A stretch of DNA of 50,526 bases from Sphingomonadales bacterium (GCA_016872215.1 VHAX01000003.1:72820-123345), one strand, 5' to 3'; positions 31,776-40,768 are shown, counted from the first letter of the stretch. A program made the numbers and translations. The notes: a model not told the origin generated them from the letters alone.

Positions 31776-33142
31776 CGCGCGTTTCGGCTGAAATAATGGA
31801 AAAACCAGGGGATGGTTTCGATGCCCTTGTAGAAGTTGAAGAGGCCGTAGTGTTCGTTGGGGGAATGTAGGGCGTCGGAATCCAGGCCGAATCCCATGAG
31901 CACGGATTTGAGCCCCAACACCCGTTCGAACAGGGCAACGATGGGAATGCTGCCGCCGCCACGGGTGGGGATGGGGGCTTTGCCAAAGGTGGTGGTCATG
32001 GCCTCGGCGGCTGCCAGATAGGCAGGTGAGTCGGTTGGGGTTACCACGGGTTCGCCGCCATGGTGTGGTCGAACTTCTACCCGTATGCCCGGAGGTGCAA
32101 TTTGTTCGAAGTGGCGTTGAAAAAGTCGGGTGATCTCTTCCGATGTTTGATGGGGTACGAGCCGCATAGAGATTTTGGCGTATGCCTTGGAGGGGAGCAC
32201 TGTTTTTGAGCCTTCACCGGTATAGCCGCCCCAGATGCCGTTGACATCGAGTGTGGGTCGGATTCCGGTTCGTTCGGCTGTAGTGTATCCCTTCTCGCCC
32301 ATGAGGTCATCGACCCCGAGATCGGCCATATAAGCCTTCTCGTCGAATGGTGCCTGATTGAGCTGGTGGCGGTCTGTGGTATTGAGTTCGTGGACCCGAT
32401 CGTAGAATCCGGGTATGGTAATGTGGCGGTCATTGTCGTGCAGCGAGGCAATCATCTGACAAAGCGTAGTGATAGGATTTGCAACGGCGCCGCCATACAC
32501 CCCTGAGTGCAGGTCGCGGTTGGGACCGGTTACCTCCACTTCCAGGTAGGATAGTCCCCTCAGCCCCACATCGATACTGGGGATGTCATTGGCAATCATT
32601 GAGGTATCGGAAATCAACACCACATCGGCCTTGAGGCGTTGGCGGTTGTTTTCGACATAGGTGGCCAGATTGGCGGATCCCACTTCCTCCTCGCCTTCGA
32701 TCATGAATTTGACGTTGCAGGGGATCTGATCTGTTTGCATCATCAGTTCAAAGGCTTTGATGTGCATATACATTTGTCCCTTGTCGTCGCAAGCCCCACG
32801 CGCATAGATCTTAGCATCCTTAATGGTGGGTTCGAATGGGGGCGAATGCCATAAATCGTAGGGATCTGCGGGTTGCACATCGTAATGCCCGTAAACCAAT
32901 ACGGTAGGCAGGTTTGAATCAATGATTTTTTCGCCGTAAACGACCGGATAGCCGTCGGTTGGACAAACCTCAACTTTGTCGGCACCCGCCTCCCGGAGTC
33001 GCCCGGCCACATACTGTGCCGCCTCAAATACATCTTCACGAAAATCGGGGTTGGCTGAAACGGAAGGAATGCGCAACAGGGCAAACAATTCTTCCAGAAA
33101 ACGGTCTTTGTGTGTATCGATGTAGGATTGTACGCCTTGCAT
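31772..33142 (-). CDS. M20 family dipeptidase
   Basis: ATG 33142 (MQGVQSYIDTHKDRF) gives 456 residues, the usual length for the ArgE/DapE/CNDP-like M20 dipeptidases; 21 extra upstream codons are not supported. The di-zinc site is intact: LVYGHYDVQP (H86, catalytic D88), RGACDDKGQ (bridging Asp near 119), MIEGEEEVGS (149-156, catalytic Glu and a metal Glu), the ISDTSM Asp and a C-terminal His in SPNEHYG. The dimerisation domain contains LHSGVYGG. It cleaves small peptides in the cytoplasm; no signal peptide is present. It overlaps the downstream MauE/DoxX-like gene by a few bases, so the two are translationally coupled. Confidence 0.93.
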   Translation of the reverse strand: MQGVQSYIDTHKDRFLEELFALLRIPSVSANPDFREDVFEAAQYVAGRLREAGADKVEVCPTDGYPVVYGEKIIDSNLPTVLVYGHYDVQPADPYDLWHSPPFEPTIKDAKIYARGACDDKGQMYMHIKAFELMMQTDQIPCNVKFMIEGEEEVGSANLATYVENNRQRLKADVVLISDTSMIANDIPSIDVGLRGLSYLEVEVTGPNRDLHSGVYGGAVANPITTLCQMIASLHDNDRHITIPGFYDRVHELNTTDRHQLNQAPFDEKAYMADLGVDDLMGEKGYTTAERTGIRPTLDVNGIWGGYTGEGSKTVLPSKAYAKISMRLVPHQTSEEITRLFQRHFEQIAPPGIRVEVRPHHGGEPVVTPTDSPAYLAAAEAMTTTFGKAPIPTRGGGSIPIVALFERVLGLKSVLMGFGLDSDALHSPNEHYGLFNFYKGIETIPWFFHYFSRNAR

Positions 33143-33153
33143 GTGGGATGTCT

Positions 33154-33161
33154 TAGTTTTG
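33154..33161 (+). promoter_or_regulatory. -7 box upstream of the DUF4403 gene
   Basis: TAGTTTTG is a perfect TAnnTTTG match 22 bp before the start codon at 33184. No TTTG lies at exactly 19-21 bp upstream (an ATTG lies 23 bp away), so the promoter is only partly supported. Confidence 0.4.
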
Positions 33162-33183
33162 TGCGCTATAAAATTAGGAAAAA

Positions 33184-34671
33184 ATGGCAGAACATACGTT
33201 CGCAAGGCATTTGGAATTACGATGGATTCTGGTCTTGTGGATCCTCAACCGACCCACGTTGAAGGGTATTTTCATCCCATTTTCATTCGTTTCCCTGCCG
33301 ATTGTGCTCGGATTCGCTGTATTTATAGGTGGATGTGGTCGTCCCATGCAGCCGTTGCCCCCCCAAGGCTCTGGGCTCACTGTGGCGGCTGACCCGCTGC
33401 CGGAGGTGGAATCGCGTTTGGTGATTCCGGTACGGGTCGATATGGCGCCTATGATTGAACTTGCGCAGGCCGAATTGCCGCGGGAATTTACGGGGGGCGA
33501 GCATCCCTGCAGTGGATTGCGCTATCGATATAAGGTTGAGCGGAGGAGCATCAAGGTGGTGGGACAGGGACAAACTCTACTGGCACGGTTATCGCTCGGA
33601 TATGGTTTTCAAGGCGAGTATTGCGCGGGTTGTGTGATGGATTACTGTGTGAATCCTCCTATCCCATTTTCTTGCGGTTGGGATGAGCCATTACGGCGCA
33701 TAGAGGTTGAATTGGAATCGAAACTGAAACTCGACCCCCGATGGAAGCTCATCACCGAGACCCGCTTCACGAATCTGAAGCCACTTGATGAGTGTAGGGT
33801 CACCTTCGCGCGGGTCAACATCAACGATGAGCTGGTGAAGCAGTTAAAACCCAATCTCGGCCTGATGGAAAAGGCGATCGATCGGGAGGCGGGTGCGTTT
33901 CGGCTTAAATCGTATTTACAACCCATTTGGAGTGCTTTGCAAGAGCCGTTTCCTTTAGGCGATCTGGGTTGGCTGCATATGAAACCAGCGGCACTGAGTT
34001 TGGCCGAATGGAACTTCAAGGGCGCTGAGCTGGAGTTGACTATTGGACTACGTGCGCGACCCGTTGTTTTGCCTGTCTCAAACCAAAGCAAGGTTGTTGT
34101 TCTTCCCGATTTAAGTCAGCACCAACCCGGAAGCGGCTTTCAGATCTACACCGATTTGTTGTTGCCCTACGACAAGCTATCGTCGATGATGACCGCGTTC
34201 ATAGATACAATGTGGCTGGGTTCTGGCAAAAATCGGATCCGTATTACTGGTTTACGGTTTTTTCCGGCCGGACGAAAACTGGGGATGGAGGTGAGTTTCA
34301 CAGGTAGCAAAAAGGGGATACTGTATTTGCTCAGTGTTCCGGAAGTCGATCAAGTATCGCGCAAATTGCATCTGAAGGAGTTGGAATATGACTTGAACAC
34401 GCGCAATCTGATGCTGAAGTCGGCCCATTGGCTGCTAGATGAGAAAATCAGACGTAAGCTTTCGGAAAGTATGGTTTTTGAGTTGAACGACCTCTATGAA
34501 TTTGCCCGTAGTTCGATCCATGAGTCGCTGAATCAGAAGCTCGACGAAGGGGTCATGTTAACGGGCAAGCTCGATCGGTTGGAATATGCAGGTCATGCAT
34601 TAGGTAATGAGTCGATTCGAATCCGGGTGCTCGTGACGGGTGGAATGAGCGCCCGTGTGTTACCCGAATAG
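33184..34671 (+). CDS. DUF4403 family lipoprotein
   Basis: This 495-residue protein has a long N-terminal segment, a hydrophobic stretch (FIPFSFVSLPIVLGFAVF) and a lipobox-like IGGC (Cys51). A later start that would give a normal-length lipoprotein signal was not found as an ATG, so the start is uncertain. The mature protein has the DUF4403 pattern: SRLVIPVRVDMAPMIELAQAELP, the basic beta strands with CGWDEPLRRIEVELESKLKL, LKPLDECRVTF and a C-terminal LTGKLDRLEYAGHALGNESIRIRV. The repeating long amphipathic strands and helices recall lipid-binding tubular proteins, but no function is established. The last codons and the stop lie inside a 24-bp tandem array. Confidence 0.83.
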   Translation: MAEHTFARHLELRWILVLWILNRPTLKGIFIPFSFVSLPIVLGFAVFIGGCGRPMQPLPPQGSGLTVAADPLPEVESRLVIPVRVDMAPMIELAQAELPREFTGGEHPCSGLRYRYKVERRSIKVVGQGQTLLARLSLGYGFQGEYCAGCVMDYCVNPPIPFSCGWDEPLRRIEVELESKLKLDPRWKLITETRFTNLKPLDECRVTFARVNINDELVKQLKPNLGLMEKAIDREAGAFRLKSYLQPIWSALQEPFPLGDLGWLHMKPAALSLAEWNFKGAELELTIGLRARPVVLPVSNQSKVVVLPDLSQHQPGSGFQIYTDLLLPYDKLSSMMTAFIDTMWLGSGKNRIRITGLRFFPAGRKLGMEVSFTGSKKGILYLLSVPEVDQVSRKLHLKELEYDLNTRNLMLKSAHWLLDEKIRRKLSESMVFELNDLYEFARSSIHESLNQKLDEGVMLTGKLDRLEYAGHALGNESIRIRVLVTGGMSARVLPE

Positions 34672-34773
34672 TGTGCTCGCGTGTTACCTGAACGGCGTAC
34701 TCATGCGGTACCCCAACAGCGTACTCTTGAGGCTCCCGTTAGCGCGACGATTCAGGTTAACGGGAATTGGAGT
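34654..34773 (+). repeat. 24-bp tandem array overlapping the stop codon of the DUF4403 gene
   Basis: Five units of exactly 24 bp start at 34654, 34678, 34702, 34726 and 34750; the first three are clearly alike and the last two are decayed. The period is eight codons: in the frame of the gene the units read RVLPE-stop-CA, RVLPERRT, HAVPQQRT and LEAPVSAT. The stop TAG (34669-34671) is part of the first unit. Confidence 0.8.
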
Positions 34774-34823
34774 CGGTTGAATCGTGCCAGCCGAACAACG
34801 GATTTGACTGTTCGCGGACCTGC

Positions 34824-35936
34824 TTATTGGCTTGCGCAAGATTTTATAATGGCATCTGCTGCCCTTTGGCTGGCGCCGAGGCCCCCAAGACTTTCCCTCA
34901 ACTCCATATAGCCCTGTTTCAGTTCCTCCCGACGAATCGGGTCATGGAGCAGGCGATTCGCTTCGGTGGTCATGTGTTCGGGTGAACAGTTGTTTTGTAT
35001 GAATTCATACACGAGTTCCTTCCGGGCGATGAGGTTCACCAGGCTGATGAACGGAACTTTCACCAGTCGCTTGCCAATGGCGTAGCTGATGGCGCTGCCC
35101 TTGTAGGCCACCAGCATGGGGCATCCGACGAGGGCCGTTTCTAGCGTGGCGGTACCACTGGCAACCAGAGCAGCGCGGGCGTTGCGGAGTACTTCATAGG
35201 TTCTACCTTCCATGAGGGTGAACGGATGGACGTGGCTGAAGGAGTGGTATAATTCCGCTGGTTGATTGGGGGCCTGCGCTATCACCACCGGGTAGTCGGG
35301 AAACCGGGCAGCGGTTTGAAGCATGGAAGGCAGGATCTTGCGGATCTCCTGCGTGCGGCTGCCCGGCAGCAGTGCGAGGTAGCCGTCTCGTTTCAGGTTG
35401 TGGCGCTGAGGAAAATCCGGGGATTGACCCATCTCATCCAGGGCGTCGAGCAGGGGGTGCCCAACAAACTGAGCCGCTACCGAGTGCTTGGCATACCAGT
35501 CTTTTTCAAATGGAAGTATGCAGAGCAGTACATCCACATATTTTTTGATCTGCTTGACCCGGGAGGCATTCCAGGCCCAAAGTTGGGGGGAAATGTACCA
35601 GACCACTTTGATCCCGTTTTTTTTAAGGAATGGAAGCAGACGCATATTAAATCCCGGGTAGTCGATGAGTACCACGACATCCGGTTGAAACTGCTGTATA
35701 TCGGATTGGCAGAAGCGAAAGTTTTTCCAGATTGCCGGAAGGTTGCGCAATACCTCCACAAAGCCCATGAAGGCCAGGTCGCGATAGTGGCGCATGATTT
35801 CTGCCCCGTGTTCCTGCATAAAATCGCCGCCCCATGCTCGAAATTTGGCTTGGGGCTGTTGTTTTTTCAATTCGCGGATGAGCCTACCCCCGTGAAGGTC
35901 GCCGGAGGCCTCACCGGCAATGAGGTAGTATTTCAC
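34824..35936 (-). CDS. lpxB: lipid-A-disaccharide synthase
   Basis: This 370-residue glycosyltransferase (GT19) joins UDP-2,3-diacylglucosamine and lipid X in lipid A synthesis at the inner membrane. Signatures include LIAGEASGDLHGG at the start, VLIDYPGFNMRLLPFLKK, VVWYISPQLWAWNASR, LCILPFEKDWY, ALLPGSRTQEI and LVASGTATLETALVGCPM. The start codon is GTG at 35936, overlapping the TGA stop of the preceding small membrane-protein gene, so translation is coupled. The ORF end lies among the drifting tail of the 24-bp array region, converging with DUF4403. Its presence shows a Gram-negative lipid A envelope. Confidence 0.94.
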   Translation of the reverse strand: MKYYLIAGEASGDLHGGRLIRELKKQQPQAKFRAWGGDFMQEHGAEIMRHYRDLAFMGFVEVLRNLPAIWKNFRFCQSDIQQFQPDVVVLIDYPGFNMRLLPFLKKNGIKVVWYISPQLWAWNASRVKQIKKYVDVLLCILPFEKDWYAKHSVAAQFVGHPLLDALDEMGQSPDFPQRHNLKRDGYLALLPGSRTQEIRKILPSMLQTAARFPDYPVVIAQAPNQPAELYHSFSHVHPFTLMEGRTYEVLRNARAALVASGTATLETALVGCPMLVAYKGSAISYAIGKRLVKVPFISLVNLIARKELVYEFIQNNCSPEHMTTEANRLLHDPIRREELKQGYMELRESLGGLGASQRAADAIIKSCASQ

Positions 35937-36226
35937 CCCGAAAATTTGACGTAGGCTACGAGGATGGCCATCAGTAGGGTTGACAATAATACACCGCGGG
36001 CCCGTTCGAGTTGTTCAAAACGCAGCAAAAGGAAGAAGCTGCCCAGATTTATTAAAGTACACATACTCAGAATGGGTGAAAGCAGATTGAAGCGATGGAG
36101 TCGGGATACGTATGCCTCGGGCGATGGCGATTTGGATTGCAGGCCAAAAAATAGCAGAAACACCAGGGCGGGTCCGACCAGCCCCATCAGGGCTCCTATG
36201 ATGAGGTCTTTGGTTGTTTTGTTCAT
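35933..36226 (-). CDS. small membrane protein upstream of LpxB
   Basis: This 97-residue protein has three predicted membrane segments: IIGALMGLVGPALVFLLFFG, LLSPILSMCTLINLGSFFLLL and VLLSTLLMAILVAYV. It has no recognised domain. Its stop overlaps the GTG start of lpxB, and it follows surE by 19 bp, so surE, this gene and lpxB form one transcript. A small membrane protein between surE and lpxB recurs in Bacteroidota as far as I recall, but it has no assigned role; an accessory function in envelope assembly is a guess. Confidence 0.7.
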   Translation of the reverse strand: MNKTTKDLIIGALMGLVGPALVFLLFFGLQSKSPSPEAYVSRLHRFNLLSPILSMCTLINLGSFFLLLRFEQLERARGVLLSTLLMAILVAYVKFSG

Positions 36227-36245
36227 TCGGCTGCCTGTGCTGTGA

Positions 36246-37019
36246 TTATCCCTCGAGTTTCCATTGGTTGAGGAAGGGAATGGCGTGATGGGCGGTCATG
36301 TCGAATTGTACGGGTACTACACTTGCGTATTGATTGGCCAGCGCCCATTCGTCGGTGTCGGTGCTGTGTTCCAGCAATTGAAACTCACCCACCATCCAAT
36401 AGTATTTTTTTCGGTAGGGGTCGACCCGCTCTTCAAAATTCTCCCGCCATTTTGCCGCGGATTGCCGACATACCTTCAGACCCTTATACTCGTCACCCGG
36501 TATATTCGGTATGTTAACATTGAGCAGTGTATTGGGTATGAGTCCGTTTTCCATGATGAGCTGGGTGATTTGGGTGGCTACCCGTCCTGCAAGCGAAAAA
36601 TCAGCATCGGTAGCGTAACTGCACAGAGAAAATCCGACGCTCGGGATGCCTTCAATGGCACCTTCCACGGCGGCCGACATAGTTCCTGAGTATATTACGT
36701 TAATGCTGCTGTTGGAGCCATGGTTGATTCCGGATACGAGCAGGTCGGGTTTGCGGTGCAGGATGCGGTCGACCGCCAATTTCACACAGTCGACCGGGGT
36801 ACCGGTGGTCTCATAGGCGTCGTGCCGACCAAATAAACCGCTTTTTTGAAAGATTCGAAGAGGTTCGCCGATGGTTACGGCGTGTCCCATCCCGGATTGA
36901 GGCTGATCGGGGGCTACCACTACCACATCGCCCAGGGGCTCCACGGCTTCAACCAGGGCTCTAATTCCGGGTGCGTGTATGCCGTCGTCGTTGCATACCA
37001 GGATTAGGGGTTGGCTCAT
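36246..37019 (-). CDS. surE: 5'/3'-nucleotidase SurE
   Basis: ATG 37019 (MSQPLILVCNDDGIHAPG) gives 257 residues; eight extra upstream codons in the frame are not needed. SurE is a metal-dependent cytoplasmic phosphatase that removes phosphate from nucleoside 5'- and 3'-monophosphates, and often from short polyphosphate. The family motif CNDDGIHAPG carries the metal-binding Asp pair; VVVAPDQPQSGMGHAVTI, YETTGTPVDCVKLAV and LVSGINHGSNSSINVIYSGTMSAAVEGA are all intact. It follows the FAD oxidoreductase gene by 34 bp and leads into the lpxB unit. Confidence 0.95.
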   Translation of the reverse strand: MSQPLILVCNDDGIHAPGIRALVEAVEPLGDVVVVAPDQPQSGMGHAVTIGEPLRIFQKSGLFGRHDAYETTGTPVDCVKLAVDRILHRKPDLLVSGINHGSNSSINVIYSGTMSAAVEGAIEGIPSVGFSLCSYATDADFSLAGRVATQITQLIMENGLIPNTLLNVNIPNIPGDEYKGLKVCRQSAAKWRENFEERVDPYRKKYYWMVGEFQLLEHSTDTDEWALANQYASVVPVQFDMTAHHAIPFLNQWKLEG

Positions 37020-37053
37020 GGTTGGGGTATTTTGGGGCCTCACAAAAATAGGG

Positions 37054-38136
37054 CTAAGTGTGGATAGTGGACCTTCGGTAGCGGCCTAAAAATCGCCGGA
37101 TGTCGATTTCAGGCATGAGGCTTGTCCCCCTCAGGAGGTGGTCGACCAGCATTTGGGCCAAAGCGGGGGCCATGGAAACGCCTTTGGTGCCCAGACCATT
37201 GAAAATGTAGAGATTTTTGTTGGCGGGGTGGGCCCCGATAAGAGGTCGTCGGTCGGCCACTGTGGGACGAATTCCAGCCCAGGTCTCTTCAATTTGCAGG
37301 TTTAGAGGGGTAATTCCATCTTTTATGCGCATGAGTTGTTGAAGACCTTTTTCCGTAGGTGTGGGCGACAGTTCATCCCATTCATAAGTAGCCCCAAGCA
37401 GGTAGCGATGGCCGCCCATGGGTAAGAGAAATCCGCCTGAGTATACGATGAATGGAATCTGGAGATCGGCAATTGATCCCATGAGTAATTCACCCTGAGC
37501 GGGTTTGAATGGGAGCCAACCAAAGCAGTGGTCCTTGCGTTCTTGATGTCCCCTTGCCAGTATGAGGTATTCATAGGTCTTCCCGTTCCACTTCAATCCG
37601 CCATGTTTTGCCCATTCAACTCCAGCGCTTTCGAATCGGGTGTCTTGAAATATTCCGTGATTGATGTAATCGAGGCGCGCGGCTTCGATAAATTCAGCCA
37701 CTTGAAGGTGTCCGGCCCCTTTCACCCAACCGTAGAAGGGACCCATATGGAGTTGATTCCGAAATGTTGATGGGGGTAATCCGTTCGATTTTTTGCAACT
37801 GCTGCCGTGGGTCTCGGCCGTGCGGTTCCAGTGTTCGAGGCTATGCTCGTTGGGCAGGACCTTGAGTAGGGGCAGCGCGCGGGGTGGCTTGATGTTCCGC
37901 TCTGCGCACTTGTTTTCATAGTAGCGGAGTGCAAGGGGCATGAATTCGGAAAAGCGCCAGGATTCTTGCAGGGTACGGGCTGTTAGGGGATTCCAGATGC
38001 CCGCCGTGGCTTTCGATGCCGCCCCAGTTACGTGTTGGTCGGCGATGTGCACGGATTCTCCCTGTTCGAGGAGCGCATCCACCAAAACCGTACCCGCCAG
38101 CCCTTGCCCCACCACCAAAAAACGCGCGTCAGTCAT
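37054..38136 (-). CDS. FAD-dependent oxidoreductase (DAO family)
   Basis: This 360-residue protein binds FAD through an N-terminal Rossmann motif VVGQGLAGTVLVDALLEQG and a second motif near VHIADQ. The middle contains a substrate domain of the glycine/D-amino-acid oxidase type. The C-terminal block TWAGIRPTVADRRPLIG with LYIFNGLGTKGVSMAPALA matches the family's FAD-closing region. The substrate is probably an amine, but the active-site residues are not diagnostic. It sits in a cytoplasmic gene run with a methyltransferase (30 bp upstream) and surE (34 bp downstream). I recall this DAO-type gene near surE and lpxB in other Bacteroidota without known function. Confidence 0.85.
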   Translation of the reverse strand: MTDARFLVVGQGLAGTVLVDALLEQGESVHIADQHVTGAASKATAGIWNPLTARTLQESWRFSEFMPLALRYYENKCAERNIKPPRALPLLKVLPNEHSLEHWNRTAETHGSSCKKSNGLPPSTFRNQLHMGPFYGWVKGAGHLQVAEFIEAARLDYINHGIFQDTRFESAGVEWAKHGGLKWNGKTYEYLILARGHQERKDHCFGWLPFKPAQGELLMGSIADLQIPFIVYSGGFLLPMGGHRYLLGATYEWDELSPTPTEKGLQQLMRIKDGITPLNLQIEETWAGIRPTVADRRPLIGAHPANKNLYIFNGLGTKGVSMAPALAQMLVDHLLRGTSLMPEIDIRRFLGRYRRSTIHT

Positions 38137-38166
38137 GTTTTTATGTCAACTTGCTCTGCTTGGCTG

Positions 38167-38850
38167 TTATTCGGGACGGGTGAGCAAGAGGTCGAAGCGG
38201 TAGTGTGCATAGGGCAGGTGGGTGGGCTCAGGAAGATCACGTGTCATGAAACCTATGCGCTCGGCCAGAGTGGAGAGGGATTGCGGATTCCAGAAACGCC
38301 CCATGGGGTTGCGGCCCAGGAGCGATTGGCAGCGAGCTCTAACGAGACCCGATATATTTTGATAATAGTTGTGCTCTTTTTCAGCATTGGGGATGTCACC
38401 CAATAGGGCCCATCCGCCAGGTTTCAGGTGTTCGAAGATGCCCTTAAGCACATTTTCTGCATCTCGGTTCCGTACAAAATACTGGAAGGAGAAGTAGAGG
38501 TTGATCCTGTCGAATTTTTGTTGCAATTGTAACGATTGAACATCCGCCAATTTGAACTCCAGATTGGGCTTGGTCAAAAGGTGTTTTTGTGCGTGAGCCA
38601 GCTGCCCGGCAGAGAAATCCACACCCACTACATGACCACATTTCCTGGCCAACAGAACGCTCAGTTCGCCGTTGCCACAACATAGATCGAGCAATGTGTG
38701 TTGCGATTCCAACCGAAGAAGCCGGGTAATGTGCTCGACGATCTGTTTGTTTACCCCCGGTTCGGCGGGCTTTCCGCGAACAATTCTGCCGACCTGCTTA
38801 GAGGGATTATTGGATCTCGCTTGTCGGTCCCAAAACGAATTCCAGCGCAT
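38167..38850 (-). CDS. class I SAM-dependent methyltransferase
   Basis: This 227-residue cytoplasmic protein has the Rossmann-type methyltransferase fold. Motif I is LLDLCCGNGELSVLLA, the acidic end of strand 2 is VVGVDFSAGQL, motif II is FKLADVQSLQL, and strand 4 is FDRINLYFSFQYF; the HLKPGGWALLGDIPN loop is motif III. The C-terminal part (residues about 160-227) is a substrate-recognition region that I do not recognise. It could methylate a small molecule or an envelope precursor. It follows ndk by 64 bp and precedes the FAD oxidoreductase by 30 bp. Confidence 0.85.
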   Translation of the reverse strand: MRWNSFWDRQARSNNPSKQVGRIVRGKPAEPGVNKQIVEHITRLLRLESQHTLLDLCCGNGELSVLLARKCGHVVGVDFSAGQLAHAQKHLLTKPNLEFKLADVQSLQLQQKFDRINLYFSFQYFVRNRDAENVLKGIFEHLKPGGWALLGDIPNAEKEHNYYQNISGLVRARCQSLLGRNPMGRFWNPQSLSTLAERIGFMTRDLPEPTHLPYAHYRFDLLLTRPE

Positions 38851-38914
38851 AATCTGGTCAAACTATTTAGGTCAAGATATTAAAGGGCGGCAACAGATAC
38901 ATCTTGCGAGGCAA

Positions 38915-39331
38915 TCAGAAACGATCGAGGCTGCTGAAAAAGAAGTTGGCCTCGATTTGTGCATTTTCGTCGCTGTCACTACCATGCACTGCGTTCTCTC
39001 CTACATTGGCCGCATAGAGTTTCCGGATGGTGCCTTCGGCCGCTTCGGCGGGATTGGTGGCACCGATGAGGGTGCGGAACGAGGCGACGGCATCTTCCTT
39101 CTCCAAAACGGCGGTCACGATGGGGCCGGAACTCATGAAAGCAACGAGTTCGGAATAGAACGGACGGTGGGCGTGTACGGCGTAGAATTGCCCGGCCTGC
39201 TGTTCGCTCAGTTTGAGGTATTTCATGGCAACAATGCGAAAACCGGCTTTGTTGATCATGGCCAGAATGTTGCCGATGTTGCTTGCGCGTACGGCATCTG
39301 GCTTAATTATGGTGAAGGTGAAGGTCGACAT
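38915..39331 (-). CDS. ndk: nucleoside-diphosphate kinase
   Basis: ATG 39331 ([14 protein letters not shown]) gives 138 residues, the usual length. The enzyme transfers the terminal phosphate of ATP to nucleoside diphosphates through a phospho-His. The active site [12 protein letters not shown] carries His116; other signatures are [20 protein letters not shown] and the [15 protein letters not shown] loop. It has its own promoter box (39353-39360) and lies 108 bp behind murA on the same strand. Confidence 0.97.
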   Translation of the reverse strand: MSTFTFTIIKPDAVRASNIGNILAMINKAGFRIVAMKYLKLSEQQAGQFYAVHAHRPFYSELVAFMSSGPIVTAVLEKEDAVASFRTLIGATNPAEAAEGTIRKLYAANVGENAVHGSDSDENAQIEANFFFSSLDRF

Positions 39332-39352
39332 ACATGGGTGGTTTTTGGGGTG

Positions 39353-39360
39353 CAAAGATA
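39353..39360 (-). promoter_or_regulatory. -7 box of the ndk promoter
   Basis: On the minus strand TATCTTTG is a perfect TAnnTTTG box, 21 bp before the ndk start codon. No TTTG occurs at the standard upstream distance, which is common in weakly conserved -33 boxes. Confidence 0.5.
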
Positions 39361-39439
39361 CGCGAAATGCGGGGTTCGGGGGATGTTCCCCCTAATCCAT
39401 TTTGGGAATCCATAGCACCTTAGCGATGCCTGACACCTT

Positions 39440-40768
39440 TTAAATCCTACGCAGTTGAGCCCCCAGTGCAGTGAGTCGCTGTTCGATTTGCTGATAGCCC
39501 CGGTCGATCTGGTGCACATGATCGATGATGCTGGTACCCTTAGCGGAAAGGGCAGCGATGAGCAATGAAACGCCGGCTCGAATGTCGGGAGAGGTCATTT
39601 TGATACCTCTCAGGTTATGTTTTCGCTCCAGTCCGATGACCGTGGCCCGATGGGGGTCGCATAAAATAATCTGTGCCCCCATATCAATCAACTTATCCAC
39701 AAAAAACAAACGGCTTTCGAACATTTTTTGGTGGATCAGTACCGACCCATGAGCTTGGGTGGCCACGGTGAGCACTATGCTCAGCAGATCGGGAGACAGA
39801 CCCGGCCAGGGGGCGTCGGAAATGGTGAGGATGGAGCCGTCTATAAACGTGTCGATGGCATATTCATTTTGTGACGGCACGAACAGATCATCACCCTGCT
39901 CATCCACCTGTATGCCCAATCGACGGAAAACGTCGACTGTCCGCCCCAAGTGTGGAATTCCCGCGTTTTTGATGGTGACTTCCCCCTGGGTCATAGCGGC
40001 CATACCGATGAAGCTGCCTACTTCAATGAAGTCGGGGAGAAGGGTGTGTTCTGTGCCATTCAGGGTTGACACGCCTTCGATTCGTATTAGATTGCTGCCG
40101 ATTCCGAGCGGATCGATGCGTGCGCCCATCCGGTTGAGCATGGCACAGAGCTGCTGTATGTAGGGTTCGCAGGCCGCGTTGTAGAGTGTGGTTTTTCCTT
40201 CTGCGCAAACGGCTGCCATTAATACATTGGCGGTACCGGTCACCGAGGCTTCATCGAGCAGTATGTGCGCTCCTTTCAATGCGTGGCCGCTCACGCGGAA
40301 GAATTCTTTTTCGGAATCGTAGGTGAATTGTGCACCGAGTTGCTCGAATCCGAGGAAGTGGGTGTCGAGCCTTCGCCGACCGATTTTATCTCCCCCTGGT
40401 TTGGGAATGTAGCCCTTGCCGAAGCGGGCAAGGAGGGGTCCGAGAATCATAATTGAACCTCTCAGGCCACTTCCCCGGGTGCGGAAGGCCTTACTTTCCA
40501 TATAATCGAGGTCGACCCCACGGGCCCCGAAGGAGTAGCTCCCCTCCCTGATTTTGTGGATTTCCACGCCCAGTTCGCGCAACAAGTCGATGAGATTGTT
40601 CACATCCACTATATCCGGGATGTTGTGGATGATGACTGGTTCGGAAGTGAGCAGGACCGCCGAAATCACCTGCAGCGCCTCGTTTTTGGCACCCTGAGGC
40701 ACGATTTCACCTTTCAGTCGATGCCCGCCTTCTATTTCAAAGCGGTCGGTCTTGTTGTTGCGGCTCAT
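39440..40768 (-). CDS. murA: UDP-N-acetylglucosamine 1-carboxyvinyltransferase (Asp form)
   Basis: This 442-residue enzyme transfers enolpyruvate to UDP-GlcNAc in the first committed step of peptidoglycan synthesis. Family blocks are seen: QGAKNEALQVISAVLL (the K-N pair), LRGSIMILGPLLARFG, PGGDKIGRRRLDTH, LLDEASVTGTANVLMAA and FIEVGSFIGMAAMTQG. The residue that matches Cys115 of the E. coli enzyme is Asp127 (codon 40388-40390, GAT) within PGGDKIG; Cys-to-Asp enzymes are active but not alkylated by fosfomycin. The start ATG overlaps the stop of the DUF4290 gene (ATGA), so the two are translated together. Confidence 0.95.
   Translation of the reverse strand: MSRNNKTDRFEIEGGHRLKGEIVPQGAKNEALQVISAVLLTSEPVIIHNIPDIVDVNNLIDLLRELGVEIHKIREGSYSFGARGVDLDYMESKAFRTRGSGLRGSIMILGPLLARFGKGYIPKPGGDKIGRRRLDTHFLGFEQLGAQFTYDSEKEFFRVSGHALKGAHILLDEASVTGTANVLMAAVCAEGKTTLYNAACEPYIQQLCAMLNRMGARIDPLGIGSNLIRIEGVSTLNGTEHTLLPDFIEVGSFIGMAAMTQGEVTIKNAGIPHLGRTVDVFRRLGIQVDEQGDDLFVPSQNEYAIDTFIDGSILTISDAPWPGLSPDLLSIVLTVATQAHGSVLIHQKMFESRLFFVDKLIDMGAQIILCDPHRATVIGLERKHNLRGIKMTSPDIRAGVSLLIAALSAKGTSIIDHVHQIDRGYQQIEQRLTALGAQLRRI

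Noticed and set aside
34681-34911. Plus-strand frame after the DUF4403 stop
   Set aside because: It starts inside the 24-bp array and overlaps lpxB on the other strand. It is reported only as a possible read-through extension.
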